From contig NZ_VLNV01000008.1 of assembly GCF_009765215.1 (NCBI RefSeq), positions 1 through 64,000 on the forward strand: a DNA stretch of 64,000 bases, read 5' to 3'. Positions 18,400 to 25,802 of the stretch are shown piece after piece (within the stretch, counting starts at the first letter, position 1; every line of letters begins with the position of its first letter). The notes beneath the pieces are model-generated. The model was not told where the DNA came from. It was given only the letters and a program-made list of their open reading frames with translations, and ran no database searches. Source of the DNA: Lysobacter prati (lineage in GTDB: Bacteria; Pseudomonadota; Gammaproteobacteria; Xanthomonadales; Xanthomonadaceae). A program made the translations under genes and the position numbers.

Positions 18400-19602
18400 A
18401 TGCGTTTTCCGTTCGTCTTCGGCCTGACTCTGTCCATGGCCGCCGTTCCTGCGCTGGCCGCCAGCAACGATGCCGCACACCGGCTCGCCCAGGATTCGAT
18501 CATCGTCGACACGCACATCGATGCGCCCGGCGAGCTGATGTCGCACTGGGACGATCTGGGCGTGGCCACACCCGGCAAGGAGTTCGACTATCCGCGCGCG
18601 CGCGAGGGCGGGCTCGCCATCGGCTTCATGTCGATCTACACCTCGCCTGACCAGGACGATGCCGGCACCGCCTGGCAGATCGCCAACACGCAGATCGATG
18701 CGGTCGAGGCGATGGTCGGCCGTCATCCGGACAAGTTCGCCAAGCTGACCTCGCCCGCCGATGTCGCGCGCCTGCGCAGTGGCGGCAAGGTGCTGCTGGC
18801 GCTGGGCATGGAGAACGGTGCGCCGATCGGCGCCGACCTGTCGCAGCTCGCGGCCTTCCACAAGCGCGGTGTGCGTTACATCACCCTCGCCCACAGCGAA
18901 AACAACCGCATCAGCGATTCGTCCTATGCGCTGCAGAAGAAGTGGGGCGGGTTGAGCCCGTTCGGCGAGAAGGTCGTCGCCGAGATGAATCGCCTGGGCA
19001 TCATGGTCGATGTCTCGCATCTGTCGGATGATTCGATCCGCGACGTGCTCGCAGTCACCGACGTGCCGGTCATCGCCAGCCATTCGGGCATGCGTCATTT
19101 CACGCCGGGCTTCGAGCGCAACATCAGCGACGAGTTGGCAAAGGCGGTGGCGGCCGAGGGCGGTGTGGTGCAGCTGGTGTTCGGCACCGGTTTCATCGAT
19201 GCGAAGGCGGCGTCCGATCTGCAGGCTTCGTTCCAGGCGGAAGCGGATTTCGATCGCGTGAACGCGGCGCTGGTCGCGGCCGGCAAGCCGGCGCGCTCGA
19301 AGGATGATTTCGAGAAGGCGTGGAAGGATGCGCATCCGATGCCGGTCACGCACATTGATGCCGTGCTCGACCAGATCGACTACGCGGTCAAGCTGATCGG
19401 CATCGACCATGTCGGCATCGGTTCGGACTTCGACGGTGTCAGCGGCAATCTGCCGGTCGAGCTGAAGTCGGTCGCCGACTATCCCAACCTGGTCGCCGGC
19501 CTGCAGGCACGCGGCCACTCCGATGCGGACATCCGCAAGATCCTCGGCGGCAATCTGCTGCGGGTTTGGACGGCGGTGGAGAAGGCGGCTACTGCGCGCT
19601 GA
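18400..19602 (+). CDS. Exported membrane dipeptidase (renal dipeptidase family, M19)
   Basis: A zinc dipeptidase that cleaves dipeptides, often with broad or L-D specificity. The 400-residue product has a signal peptide (MRFPFVFGLTLSMAAVPALAA) and the family's metal motifs: IIVDTHIDAP, GMENGAPIG, YITLAHSENNRISD, VDVSHLSDDSIRDV, VIASHSGMRHF and HVGIGSDFDGV. It probably acts in the periplasm. It lies 57 nt after hutI on the same strand, so they may share a transcript, perhaps linking peptide and histidine use. A repeat element starts 25 bp after its stop. Confidence 0.93.
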   Translation: MRFPFVFGLTLSMAAVPALAASNDAAHRLAQDSIIVDTHIDAPGELMSHWDDLGVATPGKEFDYPRAREGGLAIGFMSIYTSPDQDDAGTAWQIANTQIDAVEAMVGRHPDKFAKLTSPADVARLRSGGKVLLALGMENGAPIGADLSQLAAFHKRGVRYITLAHSENNRISDSSYALQKKWGGLSPFGEKVVAEMNRLGIMVDVSHLSDDSIRDVLAVTDVPVIASHSGMRHFTPGFERNISDELAKAVAAEGGVVQLVFGTGFIDAKAASDLQASFQAEADFDRVNAALVAAGKPARSKDDFEKAWKDAHPMPVTHIDAVLDQIDYAVKLIGIDHVGIGSDFDGVSGNLPVELKSVADYPNLVAGLQARGHSDADIRKILGGNLLRVWTAVEKAATAR

Positions 19603-19627
19603 GGCTTCCGGTTTCGTCTGCGGAGGG

Positions 19628-19743
19628 GCGCCGTCCGCCGGGCCGGGGATTGCTCCGCCCCTTCGTCGGACATCCTGTCCGAAGGCGGGGCGTGGGCCAT
19701 CCATGGCCCACTGCTGCGCAATCCCCGTCCCGGCGGACGACGC
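19628..19743 (-). repeat. 116-bp cloverleaf repeat, complete copy
   Basis: Reads on the minus strand relative to the copies at 41.7 and 56.2 kb. It has a 5' outer arm (GCGTCGTCCGCCGGGACGGG), first hairpin GTGGGCCAT-GG-ATGGCCCAC, second hairpin region with CGGACA-GGA-TGTCCG, and a 3' outer arm. The outer stem has one A-G mismatch and one G-T pair. A conserved flank with CCGGGCAATGAATT follows at 19744-19770. Confidence 0.88.
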
Positions 19744-19780
19744 TCTGCCAATTCATTGCCCGGTCTTCGATTCTAAGAGC

Positions 19781-19858
19781 CGTCATTCCCGCGAAGGCGG
19801 AAACCCATGGACGTTGCCTTTCGCTCGTCATCCCCGCGAAGGCGGGGATCCAGTGACG
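19781..19858. repeat. GCGAAGGCGG palindromic repeats next to the cloverleaf element
   Basis: Two tandem units: CGTCATTCCCGCGAAGGCGG (19781-19818 including its tail) and CGTCATCCCCGCGAAGGCGG (19826-19858), each a short hairpin with a GAAG loop. The first, with its ACCCATGGACGTTGCC tail, recurs inverted at 56117-56153 and in part at 63279-63315. The stretch 19603-19919 between genes is made of these repeats and a terminator. Confidence 0.75.
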
Positions 19859-19867
19859 TTCAGCCAC

Positions 19868-19896
19868 AAAAAAGCCCCGCCGGAGCGGGGCTTTTT
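19868..19896. terminator. Bidirectional Rho-independent terminator
   Basis: AAAAAAGCCCCG-CCGGA-GCGGGGCTTTTT has a GC-rich stem flanked by A and T runs, so it works on both strands. It ends THX transcription from the right and read-through from the dipeptidase side. Confidence 0.9.
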
Positions 19897-19919
19897 CGTT
19901 CGGAACAGCGCCGGGGCGC

Positions 19920-20114
19920 TTATTCCTTGGAAGCGGCCTTCTTGGCAGGAGCCTTCTTGGCAACCGGGGCCTTGGCCACGGTCTTGGTCGCCTTCTTGGC
20001 GACCGGCGCAGCGGCATTGCCGGTGGCCTTGGTCACGGTCGAGCTGCTACGGGCGTTGCCGTAGCTGGAGTTGTAGCGCTTGCCTTTGGCGGTCTTGCGG
20101 TCGCCCTTACCCAT
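19920..20114 (-). CDS. 30S ribosomal protein THX (bTHX) with Ala/Lys-rich tail
   Basis: The 64-residue basic protein begins MGKGDRKTAKGKRYNSSYGN, the recognisable THX signature of a small peptide that sits in the head of the 30S subunit. Thermus THX ends soon after this point; here the tail is an Ala/Lys/Val-rich repeat (VAKKATKT, VAKAPVAKKAPAKKAA), histone-H1-like in composition. GGAG lies 7 nt before the chosen ATG; an upstream in-frame extension would cover the promoter region. It is followed by a bidirectional terminator. Confidence 0.85.
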   Translation of the reverse strand: MGKGDRKTAKGKRYNSSYGNARSSSTVTKATGNAAAPVAKKATKTVAKAPVAKKAPAKKAASKE

Positions 20115-20249
20115 GGTCGTGCTCCTGGAACTATCGAAAATCCGCACGAAGGGTGCGGCGTTATAAGAATGCGCGGCCGCAAAGTCTATCACGCGCCCGC
20201 CTGCAGACCCCATCCACCTGTCACACCCGGCCCGAAGCGCTCCGGGCCT

Positions 20250-20275
20250 GGATCCCGGCCTACGCCGGGATGACG
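20250..20275. repeat. Short palindromic repeat (GGATCCCGGCCTACGCCGGG)
   Basis: A hairpin of the same family as 98-124 and 43132-43157. It lies 17 bp past the stop of the MerC-like gene and may serve as its transcription end. Confidence 0.7.
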
Positions 20276-20291
20276 GGACTCGGCAACGAGG

Positions 20292-20702
20292 TCAATGCAC
20301 GCATGTTGCGTCGTGTATGTGGCCCAGCCGCAGGTTGGCCAAATGCCCCAGGCCAACCAGTGTGCCGCCCAGGGTCATCGTTATGGCATGCGGGATCAGG
20401 CTTTCGTGCAGCGGGCGGTAAAACACGCCCAGCCAGAGCAACAACAGGCCGGGCACGACCAGCGAAAGGGCACGCAGGCCATGGTGGCGGCGATAGCCCC
20501 ACAGGGTGCTGAAGAGTCCCAGGCCGGTGGCAAAGATCACGAAGCCGACCTCGAAACTGCTACCCAACCAGCTCGCAACGCCCAGCGACGGCAGCGTCGC
20601 GATCAACACCGGCAACAGCGCGCAGTGGATCGCGCACAGCAGCGAGCCGAAGGCGCCGAGGCGGTCGAGCAGGCGGCGGGGGCGGACAAGTGGCATGAGC
20701 AT
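20292..20702 (-). CDS. MerC-family membrane protein, predicted Zur-regulated
   Basis: The 136-residue protein has four predicted transmembrane helices and the MerC motif CAIHCALLP in helix 1, whose Cys pair would bind a soft metal. MerC imports mercury in classic operons, but a chromosomal MerC next to a Zur site and a zinc receptor suggests zinc or another transition metal. The tail LGHIHDATCVH could add metal ligands. Two starts (20702, 20696) are possible; GGAAG favours the second slightly. It is divergent from the TonB receptor across an 80-bp region with the Zur-like palindrome. Confidence 0.82.
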   Translation of the reverse strand: MLMPLVRPRRLLDRLGAFGSLLCAIHCALLPVLIATLPSLGVASWLGSSFEVGFVIFATGLGLFSTLWGYRRHHGLRALSLVVPGLLLLWLGVFYRPLHESLIPHAITMTLGGTLVGLGHLANLRLGHIHDATCVH

Positions 20703-20731
20703 GACTTCCGGGGGAGTGCGATGTCCTTGGT

Positions 20732-20746
20732 TGTTATAATATAACA
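20732..20746. promoter_or_regulatory. Zur-type operator between merC-like gene and znuD
   Basis: TGTTATA-A-TATAACA is a perfect 15-bp palindrome, matching the core of the gammaproteobacterial Zur box (known consensus GAAATGTTATANTATAACATT). It overlaps a TATAAT -10-like hexamer (20735-20740) and lies 30 bp from the MerC-like start and 36 bp from the receptor start, so one bound Zur dimer could repress both genes when zinc is plentiful. Confidence 0.85.
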
Positions 20747-20782
20747 TTCCACGGAATCCGCCACGCCACTTTACCCGAACCC

Positions 20783-22978
20783 ATGCCCAACCGCTGCATG
20801 CCCCCACGCATCCCCCTCGCCCTGGCCCTGGCTATCGCCCTCCCCTTTGCCGCTCAAGCTGCCCAGCCGGCGGACGTCCCGTCATTGGACCAGCCGTCAG
20901 TGGACCAACATGACCACCAGCAGCCGACCGACCTGGCCGGGGTCGAGGTCCAGGCCACGCCGCTGGCGGGCACCGCCGAGGATCTGGCGCGGCCGGTCGA
21001 GGTACTGGCGGGCGAGCGGCTCGACGAGATGAAGGCGAACTCGATCGGCGAGACGGTCAGCAAGCTGCCGGGCGTTCAGAGCTCGTTTTTCGGTCCGGGC
21101 GTTGGCCGGCCCATCGTGCGCGGCTTCGATGGCGCCCGCGTGCAGGTGCTCAGCGACGGCCTCGGCTCCGGCGACGTGTCCACGGTCAGCGTCGATCACG
21201 CGGTCACTGTCGAGCCGTTCCTGGCCAACCAGATCGAAGTGCTCAAGGGCCCGGCAACCCTGCTCTACGGCAGCGGCGCGATCGGCGGCGCGGTCAATGT
21301 CGTCGACGGGCGCATCCCCGAGACCGTGACCGACGAACCGCTGCAGGGCCGCGCCGAGCTGCGCGGCAATACGGTCAACGACGAGACCACCGGCATGTTC
21401 CGCCTCGACGGCACCTCCTCCGGCGGCGGCTTCGTCTTCCACATCGATGGTCTGCATCGCGAGACTGGCGACTACGACATTCCCGGCTACCCGGAAAGCG
21501 CCCAGCGCATGGCCGAGGAAGGCGAGACGCCCAATCCGGCCGAGAAAGGCACGCTGCCCAACAGCGCGGTGCGCACCGATAGCGGCGCGCTCGGCGTGAC
21601 CTGGATCGGCAGCCGTGGCTTCCTCGGCGTCGGCGCCAGCCTTTTCAACACCCGCTACGGGATCCCCGGCGCCGCGCACGAACACGGCGACGATGTCCCC
21701 GGTGCGCCGGTCGAGGAAGAGGAAGGCCCGGTCACCATCTCCATGGACCAGCACCGCTATGAACTGCGCGGCGGTCTCGACAACTTCGGCCCCTTCGAGT
21801 CGCTGCGCGCGAAGGTCGCACGCACCGAATACACCCATACCGAATTCGAAGGCGAGGAAACCGGCACGGTGTTCGAGAACACCAGTACCGAAGGCCGTGT
21901 CGAACTGGTCCACAAACCGCTGCTGGGCTGGAATGGCGCGGTCGGCCTGCAGTGGGGACAGCGCGACTTTGAAGCAATCGGCGCCGAAGCGTTCGTGCCA
22001 CCGTCGAAGTCACATGACGCCGGCCTGTTCTGGCTTGGCGACCGCACCTTCGGTGCGGTGAAGGCCGAACTCGGCGCACGCCTCGACCGCAGCAGCATCG
22101 ACGTCGACCAGGCGACCGCGATCGGCCCGGATCGCGATTTCGACACCAGCAGCCTGTCGGCGGCGCTGAAGTGGGACATCAACCAGGCCTGGCACCTGTC
22201 CTTCGGACTCGATCGCGCGCAACGTGCGCCTACTGCCGAAGAGCTGTATTCCAACGGCCTGCACGTCGCCACCTCGAGCATCGAGCTGGGCTCGCCCCAA
22301 CTCGACGCCGAGACCGCCAACCGCGGCGAAATCGGACTGCACTGGCACAACGGCCCGTTCAAGCTGGGCGCCTCGCTTTACCACGTGCGATATGACGACT
22401 TCATCTACCTCGCCGACACTGGCATCGAGGCTGCCGACGGGCCGGTCCGCGTGTGGACCCAGGACAACGCGCGCTTCAACGGCGCCGAAGCCGAGGCCAG
22501 CTGGAACTTCACCGACAGCACGGAAGCCGACTGGGAACTGCGCATTTTCGGCGACATGGTGCGAGGCGAACTCAGCGGCAGCGGAACGCGCGAGTTGACC
22601 TTCTCGGTGCCGCACGGCGATCACAGCGACGAGTTCACCGTCGACCTTGCCCGCGGCGGCAATCTCCCGCGCATTGCACCCGGCCGTGTCGGTGGTGAAG
22701 TGCGTTGGGAGCGCGGCCAGTGGCGTGCCTCGCTCGGCGCGGTGCGCTATGCCAAGCAGGACGACGTGGCCGAGTTCGAGACCGCAACGCCGGGTTACAC
22801 GCTCGTCGATGCACACGTCGCTTGGCATGCCGATACCGCCGCCGGCAATGCGTGGGAATTGTTCGTCGACGGCAACAATCTGCTCGATGAGGAAGCCCGC
22901 GTGCACACGTCCTTCCTCAAGGATGTCGCCCCGCTGCCCGGCCGCGGCTTCGCCTTCGGCGTACGCGCGTTCTTCTGA
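20783..22978 (+). CDS. znuD: TonB-dependent outer-membrane zinc receptor (ZnuD-like)
   Basis: Imports zinc across the outer membrane using TonB energy. The 731-residue protein has a signal peptide (PLALALAIALPFAAQAA), a plug domain (residues about 60-175, VRGFDGARVQVLSDG, LLYGSGAIGGAVNV) and a 22-strand-type barrel ending in Phe (FGVRAFF). His/Asp-rich stretches support a metal ligand: DQHDHQQP at the mature N-terminus, HEHGDD and PVEEEEGP in one loop, and PHGDHSDEF in another. It starts downstream of the Zur-type palindrome; MPPRIPLAL 5 codons on is an alternative start. No other zinc transporter is in the window. Confidence 0.88.
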   Translation: MPNRCMPPRIPLALALAIALPFAAQAAQPADVPSLDQPSVDQHDHQQPTDLAGVEVQATPLAGTAEDLARPVEVLAGERLDEMKANSIGETVSKLPGVQSSFFGPGVGRPIVRGFDGARVQVLSDGLGSGDVSTVSVDHAVTVEPFLANQIEVLKGPATLLYGSGAIGGAVNVVDGRIPETVTDEPLQGRAELRGNTVNDETTGMFRLDGTSSGGGFVFHIDGLHRETGDYDIPGYPESAQRMAEEGETPNPAEKGTLPNSAVRTDSGALGVTWIGSRGFLGVGASLFNTRYGIPGAAHEHGDDVPGAPVEEEEGPVTISMDQHRYELRGGLDNFGPFESLRAKVARTEYTHTEFEGEETGTVFENTSTEGRVELVHKPLLGWNGAVGLQWGQRDFEAIGAEAFVPPSKSHDAGLFWLGDRTFGAVKAELGARLDRSSIDVDQATAIGPDRDFDTSSLSAALKWDINQAWHLSFGLDRAQRAPTAEELYSNGLHVATSSIELGSPQLDAETANRGEIGLHWHNGPFKLGASLYHVRYDDFIYLADTGIEAADGPVRVWTQDNARFNGAEAEASWNFTDSTEADWELRIFGDMVRGELSGSGTRELTFSVPHGDHSDEFTVDLARGGNLPRIAPGRVGGEVRWERGQWRASLGAVRYAKQDDVAEFETATPGYTLVDAHVAWHADTAAGNAWELFVDGNNLLDEEARVHTSFLKDVAPLPGRGFAFGVRAFF

Positions 22979-23118
22979 CGCTGACCGCCAACCAGGCTTT
23001 GTGCAAACGCCGGCGCAATGCCGGCGTTTCTGTTTTCGCGGCAAGCACCCGATGCCCGCCTCCAGGCCCTGCACCGGCCTTTTACCGGGAAGAGCGCCTT
23101 TTCCATTTGCAGCAATAG

Positions 23119-23130
23119 GTGTATATACAC
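23119..23130. promoter_or_regulatory. Palindromic operator of the MarR-family gene
   Basis: GTGTATATACAC is a perfect 12-bp palindrome containing a TATATA -10-like hexamer (23122-23127) that ends 7 nt before the ATG at 23135. It is a likely autoregulatory MarR site on a leaderless promoter. Confidence 0.6.
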
Positions 23131-23134
23131 GCTT

Positions 23135-23572
23135 ATGGAAACCACTACCCACAGCCAATGCACCTGCTTCCGCCTGCGCAAGCTGGCGCGGCTGGTCAGC
23201 CAGCGCTACGACCGCGAGCTGGCCCAGGTCGGCATCAACATCAACCAGTACTCGATCCTGCGCCGCGCCAGCGCCCATCCGCGGGCCCTGGGCGAACTGG
23301 CCCGTGAGCTCGGGATGGACCGCACCACGCTCAGCCGCGACGTGAAGCCGCTGATCGCTGCCGGCTGGGTCGAGCTGGCCAGCGGCGAGGATGCGCGCCA
23401 GCGCATGGTCAAGGTCACCGCCAACGGCAAGCGGCTGGTGGCTCGCGCGCAGCCGATCTGGCGCCAGGCCCAGGATGCGATCGAGGCCAGCATGGGCAAG
23501 GCCAACATCGACGCCCTGCATGCCCGGCTCGACCAGGCGGCGCAGTCGCTCGACAGCGGAGTACGCGCATGA
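23135..23572 (+). CDS. MarR-family transcriptional regulator
   Basis: The 145-residue protein has the MarR winged helix: ININQYSILRRASAHP, LARELGMDRTTLSRDVKPL (recognition helix) and the wing SGEDARQRMVKVT. Cys residues near the start (HSQCTCFRLRK) suggest possible redox or metal sensing, as in some MarR proteins. The start was chosen at the ATG after the palindrome; the frame is open upstream but would include the promoter. Its TGA overlaps the ATG of the MFS gene (ATGA), so it probably controls that transporter. Ligand unknown. Confidence 0.9.
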   Translation: METTTHSQCTCFRLRKLARLVSQRYDRELAQVGININQYSILRRASAHPRALGELARELGMDRTTLSRDVKPLIAAGWVELASGEDARQRMVKVTANGKRLVARAQPIWRQAQDAIEASMGKANIDALHARLDQAAQSLDSGVRA

Positions 23573-24810
23573 GCACTGCAACCGTCCAACCCCTGCCCCA
23601 CGCAATGACCCGCTATTGGCCATTGGTGCTGGCGGCGACCGCGATGCTGATGATCACCATGGGCATTCGCCAGTCGCTGGGTCTGTTCGTCGCACCGATC
23701 GGGCGCAGCACCGGGTTGGGTGTGGCGCAGATCAGTTTCGCCCTGGCCATCGGCCAGTTCGTCTGGGGCGCGGTGCAGCCGGTGTTCGGCGCGATTGCCG
23801 ACCAGAAAGGCCCGGGGCGCGTGCTGGTCTTCGGCGGCTTGCTGCTGGCCGTTGGCATGGCGCTGGCGCCGGCACTGGATTCCTCCTGGGGCCTGCTGCT
23901 GAGCATCGGCGTGTTGTCGGCCGCGGGCGCCGGCGCGGGCAGTTTCTCGATCCTGATCGGCGCGACCGCGCGGCACATGCCCGCCGAGAAGCGCTCGATG
24001 GCGGCCGGCGTCATCAATGCCGGTGGCTCGTTCGGCCAGTTCCTGTTCGCGCCGCTGGTGCAGGCGGTGATCAGCGCGGCCGGCTGGGCGGCTGCAATGT
24101 GGACGCTCGCGCTGTCGGCATTGGCGACGCTGCCGTTGGCCTGGCCGTTGCGCCGCCGCAGCGGAGATGAAGCGTCGTCGCAATCGCAGGCCGACACCGG
24201 CATGAGCCTGCGCCAGCAACTGCACATCGCGCTGCGCGATCGCAGCTACTGGTTGCTGCACATCGGCTTCTTCACCTGCGGTGTGCATATCGCTTTCCTC
24301 GTCACGCACTTGCCGGGCGAGATCGCACTGTGCGGTTTGCCGGCGAGCGTATCGGCGATCTCCCTGGCGCTGATTGGCCTGTTCAACGTCGCCGGCAGCC
24401 TCGGCGCAGGCTGGCTTGGCCAGCGTTACCGGATGAAGCATCTGCTCGCGCTGATGTACGCCAGCCGCGCGGTGATGATCGCGATCTACCTCGTCTCGCC
24501 GCCGACGCCGCTGACCTTCTTCGTGTTCTCGGCAGGACTCGGCCTGACCTGGCTGGCCACCGTGCCGCCCACCGCCGGCATTGTCGGCAAGCTGTTTGGT
24601 CCGCGTTACCTGGGCACGCTGTTCGGCCTGACCCTGCTGTCGCACCAGCTCGGCGGCTTCTTCGGCGCCTGGGTCGGCGGGCTGGTGATGGAACGTTTCG
24701 GCGACTACAGCTGGATGTGGTACGCGGACATGGCCCTGGCTGCCGCCGCGGCAATTGCCAACCTGCCAATTCGCGAGAGCCGGCCTGCATTGCAGACAGC
24801 GGCCGCGTGA
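23569..24810 (+). CDS. MFS transporter under the MarR-type regulator
   Basis: The 413-residue protein has 12 predicted transmembrane helices in two halves joined by a cytoplasmic loop (RRRSGDEASSQSQADTG). It has the MFS loop signature FGAIADQKGPGRVLV after helix 2. It resembles the monocarboxylate/oxalate-formate-like MFS branch (MITMGIRQSLGLFVAPI, MAAGVINAGGSFGQFLFAPL), but the substrate is unknown. It overlaps the MarR gene by 4 nt, a common arrangement for regulated efflux or uptake. Confidence 0.88.
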   Translation: MSTATVQPLPHAMTRYWPLVLAATAMLMITMGIRQSLGLFVAPIGRSTGLGVAQISFALAIGQFVWGAVQPVFGAIADQKGPGRVLVFGGLLLAVGMALAPALDSSWGLLLSIGVLSAAGAGAGSFSILIGATARHMPAEKRSMAAGVINAGGSFGQFLFAPLVQAVISAAGWAAAMWTLALSALATLPLAWPLRRRSGDEASSQSQADTGMSLRQQLHIALRDRSYWLLHIGFFTCGVHIAFLVTHLPGEIALCGLPASVSAISLALIGLFNVAGSLGAGWLGQRYRMKHLLALMYASRAVMIAIYLVSPPTPLTFFVFSAGLGLTWLATVPPTAGIVGKLFGPRYLGTLFGLTLLSHQLGGFFGAWVGGLVMERFGDYSWMWYADMALAAAAAIANLPIRESRPALQTAAA

Positions 24811-24972
24811 TTTCCCAAAGCAGTAATTGTTACTGCACGAAGCGGGTCGATATTCGCAATCGGGCCTGAGGGCCATCTGACGCCGATAGCACGCAAACGG
24901 AAGATGCACACGGCGTGGGGAGAATTCCATGAGGCAACGGACGGTGTCCGTCTTCATTCCCCGGAGGTCGCA

Positions 24973-25263
24973 ATGAATGTTCTCGCAGCAAGCGCCCTGG
25001 TGTTGTCCAGCCTGGTCACGCCCGGCGCCACACTTGCATCGGATGGAACGATCTTCTTCAGCGGCGAGATCGTGCTTTCGACGACCGACCCACGCTCCCA
25101 GGCTCCTCGCGCCCCGCACGACCTGGCACCGCAACACACGACCGCGCTACGGCCTCTTCCGCTGGTAGCGCGGTTCGAGTTGCTCGACTACTTCGCCGAC
25201 TACATGCGCGAGCGCGGAACAGCGCGATCGCAGCTGGCTGTGAAAACGATCGCGTACGAGTAG
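24973..25263 (+). CDS. Small exported hypothetical protein with fimbrial-like start
   Basis: The 96-residue product has a signal peptide (MNVLAASALVLSSLVTPGATLA) and a mature N-terminus SDGTIFFSGEIVLST, which reads like the first strand of chaperone/usher pilins (GTI-F-GEIV). No pilin Cys pair follows and the protein is far too short for a pilin; no chaperone or usher gene is near. The rest is Pro/His/Arg-rich and then a helical segment (VARFELLDYFADYMRER). GGAGG lies 6 nt upstream of ATG. Its stop lies 16 bp from the convergent zur gene. Function unknown. Confidence 0.65.
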   Translation: MNVLAASALVLSSLVTPGATLASDGTIFFSGEIVLSTTDPRSQAPRAPHDLAPQHTTALRPLPLVARFELLDYFADYMRERGTARSQLAVKTIAYE

Positions 25264-25279
25264 CACCGCTCAGGCGTGC

Positions 25280-25774
25280 TCAGGCCGCCTCTTTGCCCGC
25301 ACAGTCCGCGCAGACGCCGTGCACTTCCAGCGTCTGCGCCTGCGCGGTGAAGCCCAGCGCGCGCGCACGCGAATCGAGCAGTTCAACGATGCGTTCGTCT
25401 TCGAGCTCGGTTGCCGACTGGCAGCGGTCGCAGATCAGGAACGGCACCGCGTGCTGTGCTGCACCCGGATGGTGGCAGCCGACGTAAGAGTTGATCGAGG
25501 CCAGCTTGTGGATGAAACCGTGCTCGAGCAGGAAGTCGAGCGCGCGATACACCGTCGGTGGCGCCGCGGCGTCGTGCGTGGCCTTCATCTGGTCGAGCAG
25601 TTCGTAGGCCTTGACCGGGCGGCCAGCATCGGCGATCAGGCGCAATGCATGCGCGCGGATCGGCGTGAGCCGCAGGCCACGCTGCTCGCACGACCGCTCC
25701 ACCTCCTGCACGAAGGCGTCGCCGTCGTGGACGTGGTGCTTGGGGTCGGTGCAGGCGTGGTCGTGCTGGCTCAT
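25280..25774 (-). CDS. zur: Fur-family zinc uptake regulator (Zur)
   Basis: Represses zinc uptake genes when zinc-loaded. The 164-residue Fur-fold protein has a winged helix (LTPIRAHALRLIADAG, APPTVYRALDFLLEHG), a regulatory metal site region (YVGCHHPG, Cys100), and structural zinc Cys pairs CDRC (115/118) and CADC (155/158). The His-rich start (HDHACTDPKHHVHDGD) fits a zinc sensor rather than Fur. The Zur-type box upstream of znuD, 5 kb away, is its most likely target. It is convergent with the small exported gene; downstream of gltX by about 30 bp it lies on the same strand. Confidence 0.87.
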   Translation of the reverse strand: MSQHDHACTDPKHHVHDGDAFVQEVERSCEQRGLRLTPIRAHALRLIADAGRPVKAYELLDQMKATHDAAAPPTVYRALDFLLEHGFIHKLASINSYVGCHHPGAAQHAVPFLICDRCQSATELEDERIVELLDSRARALGFTAQAQTLEVHGVCADCAGKEAA

Positions 25775-25802
25775 CGGGATGATTGTCGGCTACGGCTTTG
25801 AT

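Noticed and set aside
20292-20702. Mercury-resistance operon
   Set aside because: No merA, merT, merP or merR near the MerC-like gene; the Zur-type palindrome and ZnuD-like receptor argue for zinc.
23206-25137. Minus-strand open frame of 643 codons over the MarR and MFS genes
   Set aside because: Runs opposite two well-supported genes and its translation is Gln/Arg/His-rich without motifs.
24973-25263. Chaperone/usher pilin
   Set aside because: Only the first strand is pilin-like; no Cys pair, too short, and no chaperone or usher genes nearby.
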